Of a DNA stretch of 28,588 nucleotides, positions 13,706-21,791 are shown piece by piece. Each line of letters opens with the position of its first letter. The stretch's first letter is position 1. The DNA comes from Alphaproteobacteria bacterium UBA6149 (GTDB taxonomy: Bacteria > Pseudomonadota > Alphaproteobacteria > Rickettsiales > UBA998), in assembly GCA_002423155.1 (NCBI GenBank), contig DIUV01000033.1, forward strand, positions 22,905-51,492. The letters are read 5' to 3'. A program made the position numbers and the translations under genes. Below the pieces are notes generated by a model, which was not told where the DNA came from, ran no database searches, and was given only the letters and a program-made list of their open reading frames with translations.

Positions 13706-15919
13706 ATGACTTCTGAAGCTATAAAAACCGTCTCCTTTAAAGATGCCATTTCCGAGCGTTATCTGGCGTATGCCATGTCCACCATCACCTCGCGCTCCCT
13801 GCCCGATGTGCGCGATGGTTTAAAGCCCGTCCATCGCCGCCTGCTTTATGCGATGTTACAACTAAAATTAGACCCCGATTCGGGCTATAAAAAATGCGCC
13901 CGTGTAGTTGGGGACGTAATCGGTAAATATCACCCCCATGGTGACACCGCCGTTTACGACACCCTCGTACGCCTAGCCCAAATCTTCGCAGTGCGTTATC
14001 CACTAGTAGATGGACAAGGAAATTTCGGCAGTATTGATGGCGACAACGCCGCCGCCATGCGTTATACCGAAGCGCGACTGACCGCCATAGCGATGGCAAT
14101 CATGGAAGGTATCGACGAAGACGCGGTCGATTTCCGCCCCACTTATGACGGCTCCGAGCAAGAACCTATAGTAATGCCTTCTTTGGTACCCAACTTACTC
14201 GCAAATGGCAGCGAGGGAATAGCTGTAGGTATGGCAACCAGCATCCCCCCCCATAATATTGGCGAACTTTGCGATGCTTTATTATTATTGCTCAAAAAGC
14301 CTGACGCCGAACATGCAGAAATTCTCGAACATATAAAAGGCCCCGACTTCCCCACCGGTGGTATAATTGTCGAAGACCCCGAAACTATTTCGCGTGCTTA
14401 TCTAACCGGGCGCGGCTCGCTGCGTGTACGTGCCAAATGGGAAAAAGAAAATTTAAGCCACGGGCTTTATCAAATAGTCATCACCGAAATTCCTTTCCAA
14501 GTTTCCAAATCCAAGCTGATTGAAAAAATCGCTGATTTATTCAAAGACCGCAAACTACCTCTACTGGGCAATATCAGCGATGAATCTGCCGAAGATTTAC
14601 GCATAGTGCTAGAGCCCAAAAACCGCATGGTTCCGCCAGAAATGCTCATGGAATCCCTCTTTAAGGTGACGGATTTACAAAGCCGCATCACCATCAATAT
14701 GAACGTGTTGGATGCAACCGGTGCACCACGTGTGATGAGCATAAAAGAAATCCTCGCAGCTTTCATTGAGCATCGTTACGTAGTATTACGCCGCCGCACC
14801 CAGTTCCGTTTAGGAAAAATCGCCGCCCGTTTAGAAATCCTCGGCGGCTTGATGGTTGCTTATTTAAATATCGACGAAGTAATCCGCATCATCCGCGAGG
14901 AAGACCACCCCAAAGCAGAGATGATGAAACGCTGGGGCTTGTCCGATGTGCAAGCCGAAGCAATCTTAAACATGCGCCTACGCAGCTTGCGCAAGCTAGA
15001 AGAAATTGAAATACAAAAAGAAAAAGACGCACTAGAAGCCGAACAAAAAACCCTGCAAGAAATTCTCGATGATGAAAATGTCGCCCGGAAATTTATTGGC
15101 AATGAATTAAAAGACGTAAAAAAACGCTTTGGCGGAACCGACGCGCTCGGCGCACGCCGCACCTTATTCGAACACGCGCCAACCACCGTACCAGTATCTA
15201 TCGAAGCATTTGTAGAAAAAGAACCAATTACAGTTTTATATTCGCGCATGGGCTGGGTACGCGCCGTAAAAGGACATAGCGACGATTTGGGCGAGGTGAA
15301 ATTCAAAGAAGGTGACGAACTAGCAGTTGCCCTGAAATGTAACACCACCGATAATCTCTTATTCTTCGCCAGCAATGGGCGTTTTTACAGCCTAACCGGC
15401 GACAAAATCCCCCGTGGGCGCGGCTTTGGCGAACCTTTACGCTTAAGCATCGAACTCCCTAATGATGAAAGCATCATCAGCGTAAAAGTGCATGTTCCCG
15501 GTCAAAAATTACTCCTAGCCGCCAGCAACGGCAAAGGCTTCATCGTCGAAGAAGATAGCGTCCTCGCCAGCACCCGCGGCGGAAAACAAGTATTAAACCC
15601 CGCCACCGGCAGCAAAGCCATTTTATGTAAACTAGTAGAAGGTGACTATGTCGCAGTAATCGGTACCAACCGAAAATTACTGGTATTCCCCATCAGCGAA
15701 ATCCCCCCCATGCAGCGCGGACAAGGCGTAACGCTACAAAAATACAAAGATGCGCATCTATCTGACTTAAAAATATTCAATAAAGAACAAGGACTAAGCT
15801 GGAACATCGGCAATCGCGGCGTGCGCACCGAAACCGACCTCACCACTTGGATGGGACATCGCGGCACCGCCGGCAGACTTCCGCCCGTGGCGTTTCCGCG
15901 TAGTAATAAGTTTGAGTAG
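13706..15919 (+). CDS. parC: DNA topoisomerase IV subunit A
   Basis: Breakage-reunion subunit of topoisomerase IV, which decatenates daughter chromosomes with ParE. The 737-residue length, shorter than GyrA, and the position after recO support ParC over GyrA. Visible are the N-terminal YLAYAMSTITSRSLPDVRDGLKPVHRR, the catalytic Tyr120 in AAAMRYTEARL, and the tower/coiled-coil region (KLEEIEIQKEKDALEAEQKTL). The C-terminal domain is an abbreviated beta-pinwheel without the GyrA box. The quinolone-contact position in HPHGDTAVYD is Thr81. It converges with the 15928 gene, with 8 bp between stops and no visible terminator. Confidence 0.94.
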   Translation: MTSEAIKTVSFKDAISERYLAYAMSTITSRSLPDVRDGLKPVHRRLLYAMLQLKLDPDSGYKKCARVVGDVIGKYHPHGDTAVYDTLVRLAQIFAVRYPLVDGQGNFGSIDGDNAAAMRYTEARLTAIAMAIMEGIDEDAVDFRPTYDGSEQEPIVMPSLVPNLLANGSEGIAVGMATSIPPHNIGELCDALLLLLKKPDAEHAEILEHIKGPDFPTGGIIVEDPETISRAYLTGRGSLRVRAKWEKENLSHGLYQIVITEIPFQVSKSKLIEKIADLFKDRKLPLLGNISDESAEDLRIVLEPKNRMVPPEMLMESLFKVTDLQSRITINMNVLDATGAPRVMSIKEILAAFIEHRYVVLRRRTQFRLGKIAARLEILGGLMVAYLNIDEVIRIIREEDHPKAEMMKRWGLSDVQAEAILNMRLRSLRKLEEIEIQKEKDALEAEQKTLQEILDDENVARKFIGNELKDVKKRFGGTDALGARRTLFEHAPTTVPVSIEAFVEKEPITVLYSRMGWVRAVKGHSDDLGEVKFKEGDELAVALKCNTTDNLLFFASNGRFYSLTGDKIPRGRGFGEPLRLSIELPNDESIISVKVHVPGQKLLLAASNGKGFIVEEDSVLASTRGGKQVLNPATGSKAILCKLVEGDYVAVIGTNRKLLVFPISEIPPMQRGQGVTLQKYKDAHLSDLKIFNKEQGLSWNIGNRGVRTETDLTTWMGHRGTAGRLPPVAFPRSNKFE

Positions 15920-15927
15920 GTTTTGCG

Positions 15928-16545
15928 CTACTTAGTTCTACCAATCTTAGAATTTTTAGGAGAATTATTTACCGTATCGCGAGAACTAATTTCAGGATAA
16001 TTATCGCCAAATATTTGCTGCCCAATTTCTTTAATTACCTGCAAATTATCAGATGAAAGAGCTGGGTCTTGTGCTCCTTTAGCGGTATATTCCGCGGAAA
16101 GAGTAACCCCTCTATCCAATTTTTCAACCTTGCCTGCGGTTTTTGCGAGTAAATAAGCACCTAATTCTTGATCAGATAATATATCGGAATTTTTATCATA
16201 ATTCATCACAGCTTTAAGTTCGGCAATATCCTCTAGCCGAATACCCAACATTTCCGCCATGGATTTTATACTTTGCGCAGTAGCAATTAATGATTCTTTA
16301 TCGTCTGAATTTACTAAAAAATCTTCATTTTTCACTAAATGATTGAAATTTTTATTTAAACCACCAGATAAATCAAAGCTATAACCAATATTTTGTGTTT
16401 CCGTCAAAGAATCACGCATCATTTCATCTAAAGTTTTAGGAGGAACAGATAAATTATCAGTAACTTGGGCATTATTAATAACTGAAGCAGGATTAAATGG
16501 TGGAGATTGAATCTTTTCCAACAGCTTAGATGGAACATCAACCAT
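15928..16545 (-). CDS. Hypothetical protein (205 aa), unknown
   Basis: I do not recognise this protein. It is soluble, has no signal peptide or membrane helix, and is rich in Asn, Ser, Asp and Lys with a helical middle (ESLIATAQSIKSMAEMLGIRLEDIAELKAVMN, about residues 82-114). The C-terminus is polar and basic (SPKNSKIGRTK). ATG 16545 is well supported by the ribosome site AAGGAG 7 nt upstream. It is a lone minus-strand gene, convergent with parC, and upstream lies a MITE-bearing intergenic region. In a genome with a VirB system such a protein could be a secreted substrate, but no motif shows this. Confidence 0.65.
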   Translation of the reverse strand: MVDVPSKLLEKIQSPPFNPASVINNAQVTDNLSVPPKTLDEMMRDSLTETQNIGYSFDLSGGLNKNFNHLVKNEDFLVNSDDKESLIATAQSIKSMAEMLGIRLEDIAELKAVMNYDKNSDILSDQELGAYLLAKTAGKVEKLDRGVTLSAEYTAKGAQDPALSSDNLQVIKEIGQQIFGDNYPEISSRDTVNNSPKNSKIGRTK

Positions 16546-16661
16546 ACGTCACTCCTTCGTTATATCACAAACAATCAAATACAGATTAAAACTAACACAA
16601 AAATAATTAAATATCAATTAAACATTCATTTCGCCAATGAGTTGAAAAATAAATATTAGAT

Positions 16662-16918
16662 AGTATGATTCACCCTACACGACAGTACCGTTAATATTAC
16701 GAAGCTATTGAATGGTAAATATTTATTTCTTAAAATCGCTCTCTCCGTCGTCATTCCTGCGCAGGCAGGAATCTCTTTTTCCGCTTGTGAGTGCCTCGTT
16801 TAGGGCGAAAGAGATTCCTGCCTGCGCAGGAATGACGACGGAGAGAGCGAACTTTTTTATTGTATTTCAATATATAAATGCCTTGTTAATACTACTGTCG
16901 TGTAGGGTGAGTATGATT
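16662..16918. mobile_element. MITE copy 2 (family CACCCTACACGACAG) with a different core, 9-bp target duplication
   Basis: The direct repeat AGTATGATT (16662-16670, 16910-16918) flanks a 239-bp element (16671-16909) with ends CACCCTACACGACAGTACCG and its near inverse. The core 16738-16849 has perfect 42-bp arms (16738-16779 and 16808-16849) containing GTCATTCCTGCGCAGGCAGG, a palindrome type widespread in proteobacterial genomes and unrelated to the core of the other two copies. A 72-codon ORF across it is an artefact of the palindrome. Confidence 0.88.
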
Positions 16919-16942
16919 CTCATCATATAAACCTCATGAACC

Positions 16943-16966
16943 CTGCTTTAAAAAAGCAGCGTTTTC
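16943..16966 (+). terminator. Weak terminator-like hairpin
   Basis: CTGCTTT (16943-16949) and AAAGCAG (16953-16959) pair over 7 bp with a 3-base loop, followed by CGTTTTCTT. No plus-strand gene ends nearby, so its role is unclear. Confidence 0.4.
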
Positions 16967-17016
16967 TTATTTTAAATATTTATTGCAAAATATCTTTGAA
17001 CAAGCAGCTATTTTTC

Positions 17017-17181
17017 TATACCTAAACCAAATGAGTTTACGGATTTTATATCAATATATTTTGTCAACTAATAACGGGAAAAAGTGCAGGAATACTTATT
17101 GCTATTTCAAGCTTTTTCCTGTTATTAGTTGGCGAAATATCGCAGTGTAGAAAATCCGTAAACTCTTTTGGTTTAGGTATA
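17017..17181. mobile_element. 165-bp palindromic element upstream of lepA
   Basis: The ends TATACCTAAACC and GGTTTAGGTATA are perfect inverses, and the arms stay similar for about 65 bp (both contain GAGTTTACGGATTTT and CAACTAATAAC). Ends starting with TA fit insertion at a TA dinucleotide, as in IS630/Tc1-type elements, but no longer target duplication can be proved. It has no coding capacity and ends 41 bp before the lepA start, so it forms part of the lepA leader or promoter region. Confidence 0.8.
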
Positions 17182-17222
17182 AAAACCTACCTGCAATCAA
17201 AAACATAACTAGTTAGTATAAC

Positions 17223-19028
17223 ATGAGCGCTCAATCACATATCCGCAATTTTTCCATCATCGCCCATATTGACCATGGCAAATCTACTCTTGCTGACCGT
17301 TTAATCGAAAAATGCGGTGGGCTAGAATCACGCGAGATGACTGGGCAAGTGCTAGACTCAATGGATATTGAGCGTGAGCGTGGCATCACCATCAAAGCAC
17401 AAACTGTACGCCTGAATTATAAGGCAAAAGATGGTGAGAATTATATATTAAATCTCATGGATACTCCCGGACATGTGGATTTTGCTTATGAAGTAAGCCG
17501 CTGCTTAGCTGCTTGCGAAGGCTCATTACTGGTAGTAGATGCCTCGCAAGGAGTGGAAGCGCAAACATTAGCAAATGTTTATCAAGCTATTGATCGTAAC
17601 CATGAAATTGTTCCTATTTTAAACAAAATAGATTTACCTGCCGCCGAGCCCGAGCAAATCAAAGAACAAATTGAGGATGTAATAGGTATAGATGCCAGCG
17701 ATGCAGTGTTGATTTCCGCCAAAACGGGCATCGGAATTGAAGATGTGCTAGAAGCGGTAGTAACGCGGCTACCCGCTCCTAAAGAACAAGACCCAGAAGC
17801 TCCTTTGCGTGCCCTGCTGGTGGATAGCTGGTACGATATTTATTTGGGTGTAATTATCTTAGTACGCGTAATGGAAGGCACAGTTAAAAAAGGCATGCGT
17901 ATCCGCATGATGTCTTCGGGCAATGCTTATAACGCCGATCAAGTAGGGGTGTTTACCCCAAAAAAACTAGCAACCGACATACTTTGCCCGGGAGAAATTG
18001 GCTTTATTATATCAGGACTAAAACAAGTTTCCGATTGTAATATTGGCGATACAATCACCAACGACAAACAACCAGCCATACAAGCCCTGCCCGACTTTAA
18101 AGAATCCCAACCCGTAGTATTTTGTGGCATGTACCCCACAGACTCTAGCGGTTTTGAGCACTTAAAAGAAAGCTTGGCAAAATTACGTTTAAACGATGCG
18201 AGTTTCAGCTACGAAATGGAAAGTTCTTCTGCGCTCGGCTTTGGCTTCCGCTGCGGATTTTTGGGGCTATTACATTTAGAAATAATCCAAGAGCGTTTGG
18301 AGCGTGAATTTGACGCCGATATTATAACCACTGCACCCAGCGTTATTTACAAACTAAAAATGACTAACGGCAAAGAGTTCGAGCTACATAACCCCACCGA
18401 CATGCCCGACCCCACACAAATCGACACTATGTATGAACCCTGGATTAAAGGCACCATCATGGTTCCCGATACTTATCTGGGCAATATATTAGCTTTATGC
18501 ACCGAAAAACGCGGCGTACAGTTAGAATTAACTTATGTGGGCAATCGTGCCATGGTGGTTTATCGCTTACCCCTTGGTGAAGTGGTTTATGATTTTTATG
18601 ACCGCCTAAAATCCTGCTCACGCGGTTATGCGAGTTTTGATTATCAGATGGATGGCTATGAAGAAGGTGACTTGGTGCGACTTTCCATCTTAGTAAACAG
18701 CGAGCCTGTGGATGCGCTTTCCATCCTTGTTCATGCTTCCCAAGCAGAATATCGTGGGCGGATGCTTTGTACTCGCCTAAAAGATTTAATCCCACGCCAC
18801 ATGTTTAAAATCCCTATCCAAGCTGCCATTGGTGGGCGCATCATTGCGCGGGAAACTATTTCCGCCATGCGCAAAGACGTAACCGCCAAATGTTATGGTG
18901 GTGATGCCAGCCGTAAACGCAAATTATTGGATAAACAAAAAGAAGGTAAAAAACGCATGCGCCAGTTTGGCAATGTGGATATTCCCCAATCAGCGTTTTT
19001 GGCTGCGTTGAAAATTGGTGATGAATAA
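17223..19028 (+). CDS. lepA: Elongation factor 4 (LepA), ribosome back-translocase GTPase
   Basis: Translational GTPase that remodels stalled or mistranslocated ribosomes. It is full length at 601 residues. G motifs are AHIDHGKSTL (14-23), the switch I region RGITIKAQTV, DTPGH and NKID, followed by the LepA-specific C-terminal domain (MRKDVTAKCYGGDASRKRKLLDKQKEGKKRMRQFGNVDIPQSAF). ATG 17223 gives the standard start MSAQSHIRNFSIIAHIDHG; no strong ribosome site is seen. It is a single gene between palindromic elements on both sides and converges with the gene at 19238. Confidence 0.98.
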   Translation: MSAQSHIRNFSIIAHIDHGKSTLADRLIEKCGGLESREMTGQVLDSMDIERERGITIKAQTVRLNYKAKDGENYILNLMDTPGHVDFAYEVSRCLAACEGSLLVVDASQGVEAQTLANVYQAIDRNHEIVPILNKIDLPAAEPEQIKEQIEDVIGIDASDAVLISAKTGIGIEDVLEAVVTRLPAPKEQDPEAPLRALLVDSWYDIYLGVIILVRVMEGTVKKGMRIRMMSSGNAYNADQVGVFTPKKLATDILCPGEIGFIISGLKQVSDCNIGDTITNDKQPAIQALPDFKESQPVVFCGMYPTDSSGFEHLKESLAKLRLNDASFSYEMESSSALGFGFRCGFLGLLHLEIIQERLEREFDADIITTAPSVIYKLKMTNGKEFELHNPTDMPDPTQIDTMYEPWIKGTIMVPDTYLGNILALCTEKRGVQLELTYVGNRAMVVYRLPLGEVVYDFYDRLKSCSRGYASFDYQMDGYEEGDLVRLSILVNSEPVDALSILVHASQAEYRGRMLCTRLKDLIPRHMFKIPIQAAIGGRIIARETISAMRKDVTAKCYGGDASRKRKLLDKQKEGKKRMRQFGNVDIPQSAFLAALKIGDE

Positions 19029-19038
19029 TTGGTAAGCG

Positions 19039-19186
19039 TAGAACCTATCCCACTATTCGCTATGGTTGAGGAAAAATGCCTGATTTGCGAGAACCGTAGC
19101 GGAGCGTACATCAGTACGTGAGCAACTTAAAGCACAGCAAATTAGGCATTTTTACCAACCATAGTAGAATAGTGGGATAGGTTCTA
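19039..19186. mobile_element. 148-bp palindromic element after lepA
   Basis: The ends TAGAACCTATCCCACTATTC and the matching inverse are followed by arms that also share ATGGTTG and AAAAATGCCT(G/A)ATTTGC. The centre contains CGTACATCAGTACG. It lies 10 bp after the lepA stop in a convergent gap, so it may also help end transcription. It looks like a non-autonomous derivative of an IS, but the family cannot be named from sequence alone. Confidence 0.8.
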
Positions 19187-19190
19187 AATC

Positions 19191-19218
19191 AAGCAGGTGA
19201 TATAATAATCACCTGCTT
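19191..19218. terminator. Hairpin between convergent genes
   Basis: AAGCAGGTGAT (19191-19201) and ATCACCTGCTT (19208-19218) form a perfect 11-bp stem with loop ATAATA. There is no T-run after it on either strand, so it is terminator-like rather than canonical. It lies between lepA and the minus-strand gene ending at 19238. Confidence 0.55.
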
Positions 19219-19237
19219 AACCAAGAAATAAACATCC

Positions 19238-21511
19238 CTAAAAATAAACTATTGCTCCAATCAGATTAGAATAATCATCCGTCCAAGTTGGCTTGCCATT
19301 GGGAGTAAGGCGCACCCAGCCTCTTTTTTCCATATCAGCATCATTAAAATCTTTTATATCACGCGCCATTACCACCCATTTAGAAGGAAAGAATAATCCC
19401 CCTTCACCAGGAAAATTACGCACCATCGCCACTAAATTTGCATCCGCCGCGAGATTTGCTAATACTGGTTTAAGATCAATAAACTTATTAGAAATATGAA
19501 AAGCGATTACTCCATGCTCATCTAATTTTTGCATATAAATCGCCAAGGCTTCTTTAGTGATGAGATGCACAGGCAATGAATCCGAAGAATAAGCATCCAT
19601 AATAATCGTGCCATATTCATGGTTGGGGGCTTTTTCAATTCCCAAACGGGCATCATCAATTATTACTTTACTATTCGGCGGACAATCACGCAAATAAGTA
19701 AATAATTTAGTATTTTCAGCAATATTTTTTACCGCCACGTCAATTTCATAAAAATCAAATCTTTGATTCTTTTGCCCCAAACAAGCAAGTGTTCCCGCCC
19801 CCAAGCCAGCGACCGCAACTGGAAGGCTTTGTATATTTTTAGGAAGCCGCGCATAAAAATCACGCGTAGGAGCATAATAAGATAATAATTGCAAACGTTT
19901 TTGCTCATCAAGATGTTGCACACCATGCAAGGTAGTTCCATGAAAATAAAGGCGTGACTCTTCATTCTCTTCAACCCTACTAACCCCAAAGAAATTTCTT
20001 TCCTGATGCAAAATATTCCCCATAATTTTTATATAAGGAGGAACTGGAGTAAAAAAGACCAATACAGCTACACACAGCCCAAAACGTATAGTTCTTTTTT
20101 CGCAAAAGATTGGCAAAACAAATGCACTCAATACACAAAAAGAGCTAACCACCATCGCCAGTGACTCATGGTTACTTATTATTTGGTTGGTCACATTGCG
20201 CCCAACCATTTGCATAACATCCTTTACCAACTCGCCTAAAGAATCAGAAAAATTAGTCGCAAGGTAAGCAAACCCAAACATGCTCGCAGATAAACCGATG
20301 GGAATTATATAATCTAACAATTTAGAGCGAACTTTGTTCAATTCCACTTGCGCTTCTGGACGCAAGAAACATGACAATACTAAAATTATCGGGAATTCTA
20401 AAGTATTAACAAAAATTTGCGGCACGATTAGCGCATTAAAAACCCCACCCAAAACCCCACCCAAAGACATCCACACATAAAACTCGGTTAAATGGCTGGA
20501 TTTAGGGCGACTCAAAGCTATCTGACCATGACAAACCATGGAAATACCAAAGAATGCAATAAAATATATTATCAAAGATATAGGCATAGATTTGGTTAAA
20601 TCGCCAATCATTACCACCAGCAACAAAGCAACCAACAAAACCTGCCGATCTAAAAAGAATTTATAAAGCGGCATTTTAGGATTAAATACTAACACAAAGG
20701 TAAGCAAATAAAGTGCGAGCGGAATAATCCATAATAACGGCACCGCCGCAATATCCGTAGTAACATGGGTGGTAAGCCCCAACATTAAACTAGAAGGCAC
20801 AAAAGCCAACAATACCCACCAGCCGCGTTTTTTCCAAGTTGGTATGCTGCCTTTTTCATGGGCAACCTCCACTTCTTCCATGGGAACTTCTTTAAAGAAA
20901 TGGCGGTTTAACTGCAATGCACAAACACCCAGCAACACCATAAACACCCCATAAAGCACCGACCAATAATTTGTCTGATGCTGCAAGCTCAATAATGGTT
21001 CAATTAATAATGGAAAACAAAATAAAGCGGCAAAACTACCTAAATTACTTGCACTATAGAGCATATAAGGGTCTTTATTGCGCGTTTTTCCATGGCATGC
21101 ATACCAATGCTGAACTAGAGGTGCATTGGCAGAAAGCACAAAGAATGGTAATCCTACCGAAAAGAGCAAGGTCAATAAAAGCCAAGCCACGGGCGAGCTA
21201 GTTGCCTCCATCAAATTCGTCGCACGCAAAACTATGGGCAAACTAATTGCCGATGCACCCAACAAAACCATGTGTAATTTCGCCTGATTACGCGCCCCTA
21301 ACCACCGCGTGGAAAGATGCGCGTAAATATATCCTCCCAATAAAAGTGCCTGATAAAACACCATCGATGTCTGCCAAACAGCCGGACTGCCACCAAGCTT
21401 AGGCAACATTATTTTCGATAACATTGGCTGAATTAAAAACATCAAGAATGCACTTAAAAATATTGTGCAGGTAAATAATATATTAGCATTCATCAGGCGA
21501 CGCTTTCTCAT
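19238..21511 (-). CDS. Membrane-fused spermidine synthase-like protein
   Basis: A 757-residue fusion of a multispanning membrane domain (about 1-500, at least 12 hydrophobic segments) and a C-terminal SAM-methyltransferase-fold domain resembling spermidine synthase. In the latter, AVAGLGAGTLACLG is the nucleotide/SAM glycine motif, FDFYEIDVAV the acidic strand, and IIMDAYSSDSLPVHLITKEAL the family's downstream block. Annotated relatives are called fused MFS/spermidine synthase, but polyamine activity is unproven for them and the transported or modified substrate is unknown. ATG 21511 was taken; ATG 21493 (MNANILF) is equally possible because no ribosome site decides. It stands alone, bounded by the MITE at 21535-21774 upstream and lepA converging. 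Confidence 0.85.
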   Translation of the reverse strand: MRKRRLMNANILFTCTIFLSAFLMFLIQPMLSKIMLPKLGGSPAVWQTSMVFYQALLLGGYIYAHLSTRWLGARNQAKLHMVLLGASAISLPIVLRATNLMEATSSPVAWLLLTLLFSVGLPFFVLSANAPLVQHWYACHGKTRNKDPYMLYSASNLGSFAALFCFPLLIEPLLSLQHQTNYWSVLYGVFMVLLGVCALQLNRHFFKEVPMEEVEVAHEKGSIPTWKKRGWWVLLAFVPSSLMLGLTTHVTTDIAAVPLLWIIPLALYLLTFVLVFNPKMPLYKFFLDRQVLLVALLLVVMIGDLTKSMPISLIIYFIAFFGISMVCHGQIALSRPKSSHLTEFYVWMSLGGVLGGVFNALIVPQIFVNTLEFPIILVLSCFLRPEAQVELNKVRSKLLDYIIPIGLSASMFGFAYLATNFSDSLGELVKDVMQMVGRNVTNQIISNHESLAMVVSSFCVLSAFVLPIFCEKRTIRFGLCVAVLVFFTPVPPYIKIMGNILHQERNFFGVSRVEENEESRLYFHGTTLHGVQHLDEQKRLQLLSYYAPTRDFYARLPKNIQSLPVAVAGLGAGTLACLGQKNQRFDFYEIDVAVKNIAENTKLFTYLRDCPPNSKVIIDDARLGIEKAPNHEYGTIIMDAYSSDSLPVHLITKEALAIYMQKLDEHGVIAFHISNKFIDLKPVLANLAADANLVAMVRNFPGEGGLFFPSKWVVMARDIKDFNDADMEKRGWVRLTPNGKPTWTDDYSNLIGAIVYF

Positions 21512-21525
21512 TTAAAAAATAATTA

Positions 21526-21783
21526 CTTTTTTATCAAGCTACACGACAGTACTATTAACAACATGATTTTACATTATATAACAGCAAATTATATGGCAGA
21601 TCCATCCGTTGTCATACAGCACGAAGAGCGGTATCCATGCCTATCAACAAGCTGAAAAGCCAATGGTTTGACATGGATACCGCCCTGCGGCGGTATGACA
21701 ACGGATTGGCTTTTACAAAAAATCATTTTTATTCAATGTGATGGTGGTTGTTAATAGTGCTGTCGTGTAGGGTGCTTTTTTAT
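21526..21783. mobile_element. MITE copy 3 (family CACCCTACACGACAG), inverted relative to copy 1
   Basis: The direct repeat CTTTTTTAT (21526-21534 and 21775-21783) flanks a 240-bp element (21535-21774). The ends are CAAGCTACACGACAGTACTA and, inverted, CACCCTACACGACAGCACTA. Read on the minus strand it aligns along its length with copy 1 at 4599-4837, including the core beginning ATCCGTTGTCATACCGC (21604-21706). It lies between rlmN and the fused spermidine synthase-like gene. Confidence 0.9.
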
Positions 21784-21791
21784 AAACAACA

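Noticed and set aside
13706..15919. GyrA instead of ParC
   Set aside because: At 737 residues it is short, lacks a GyrA-box type C-terminal domain, and sits downstream of recO where ParC is expected in this group.
16712..16930. 72-codon ORF in the 16671-16909 MITE
   Set aside because: It encodes the palindrome of the element on both arms and has no ribosome site.
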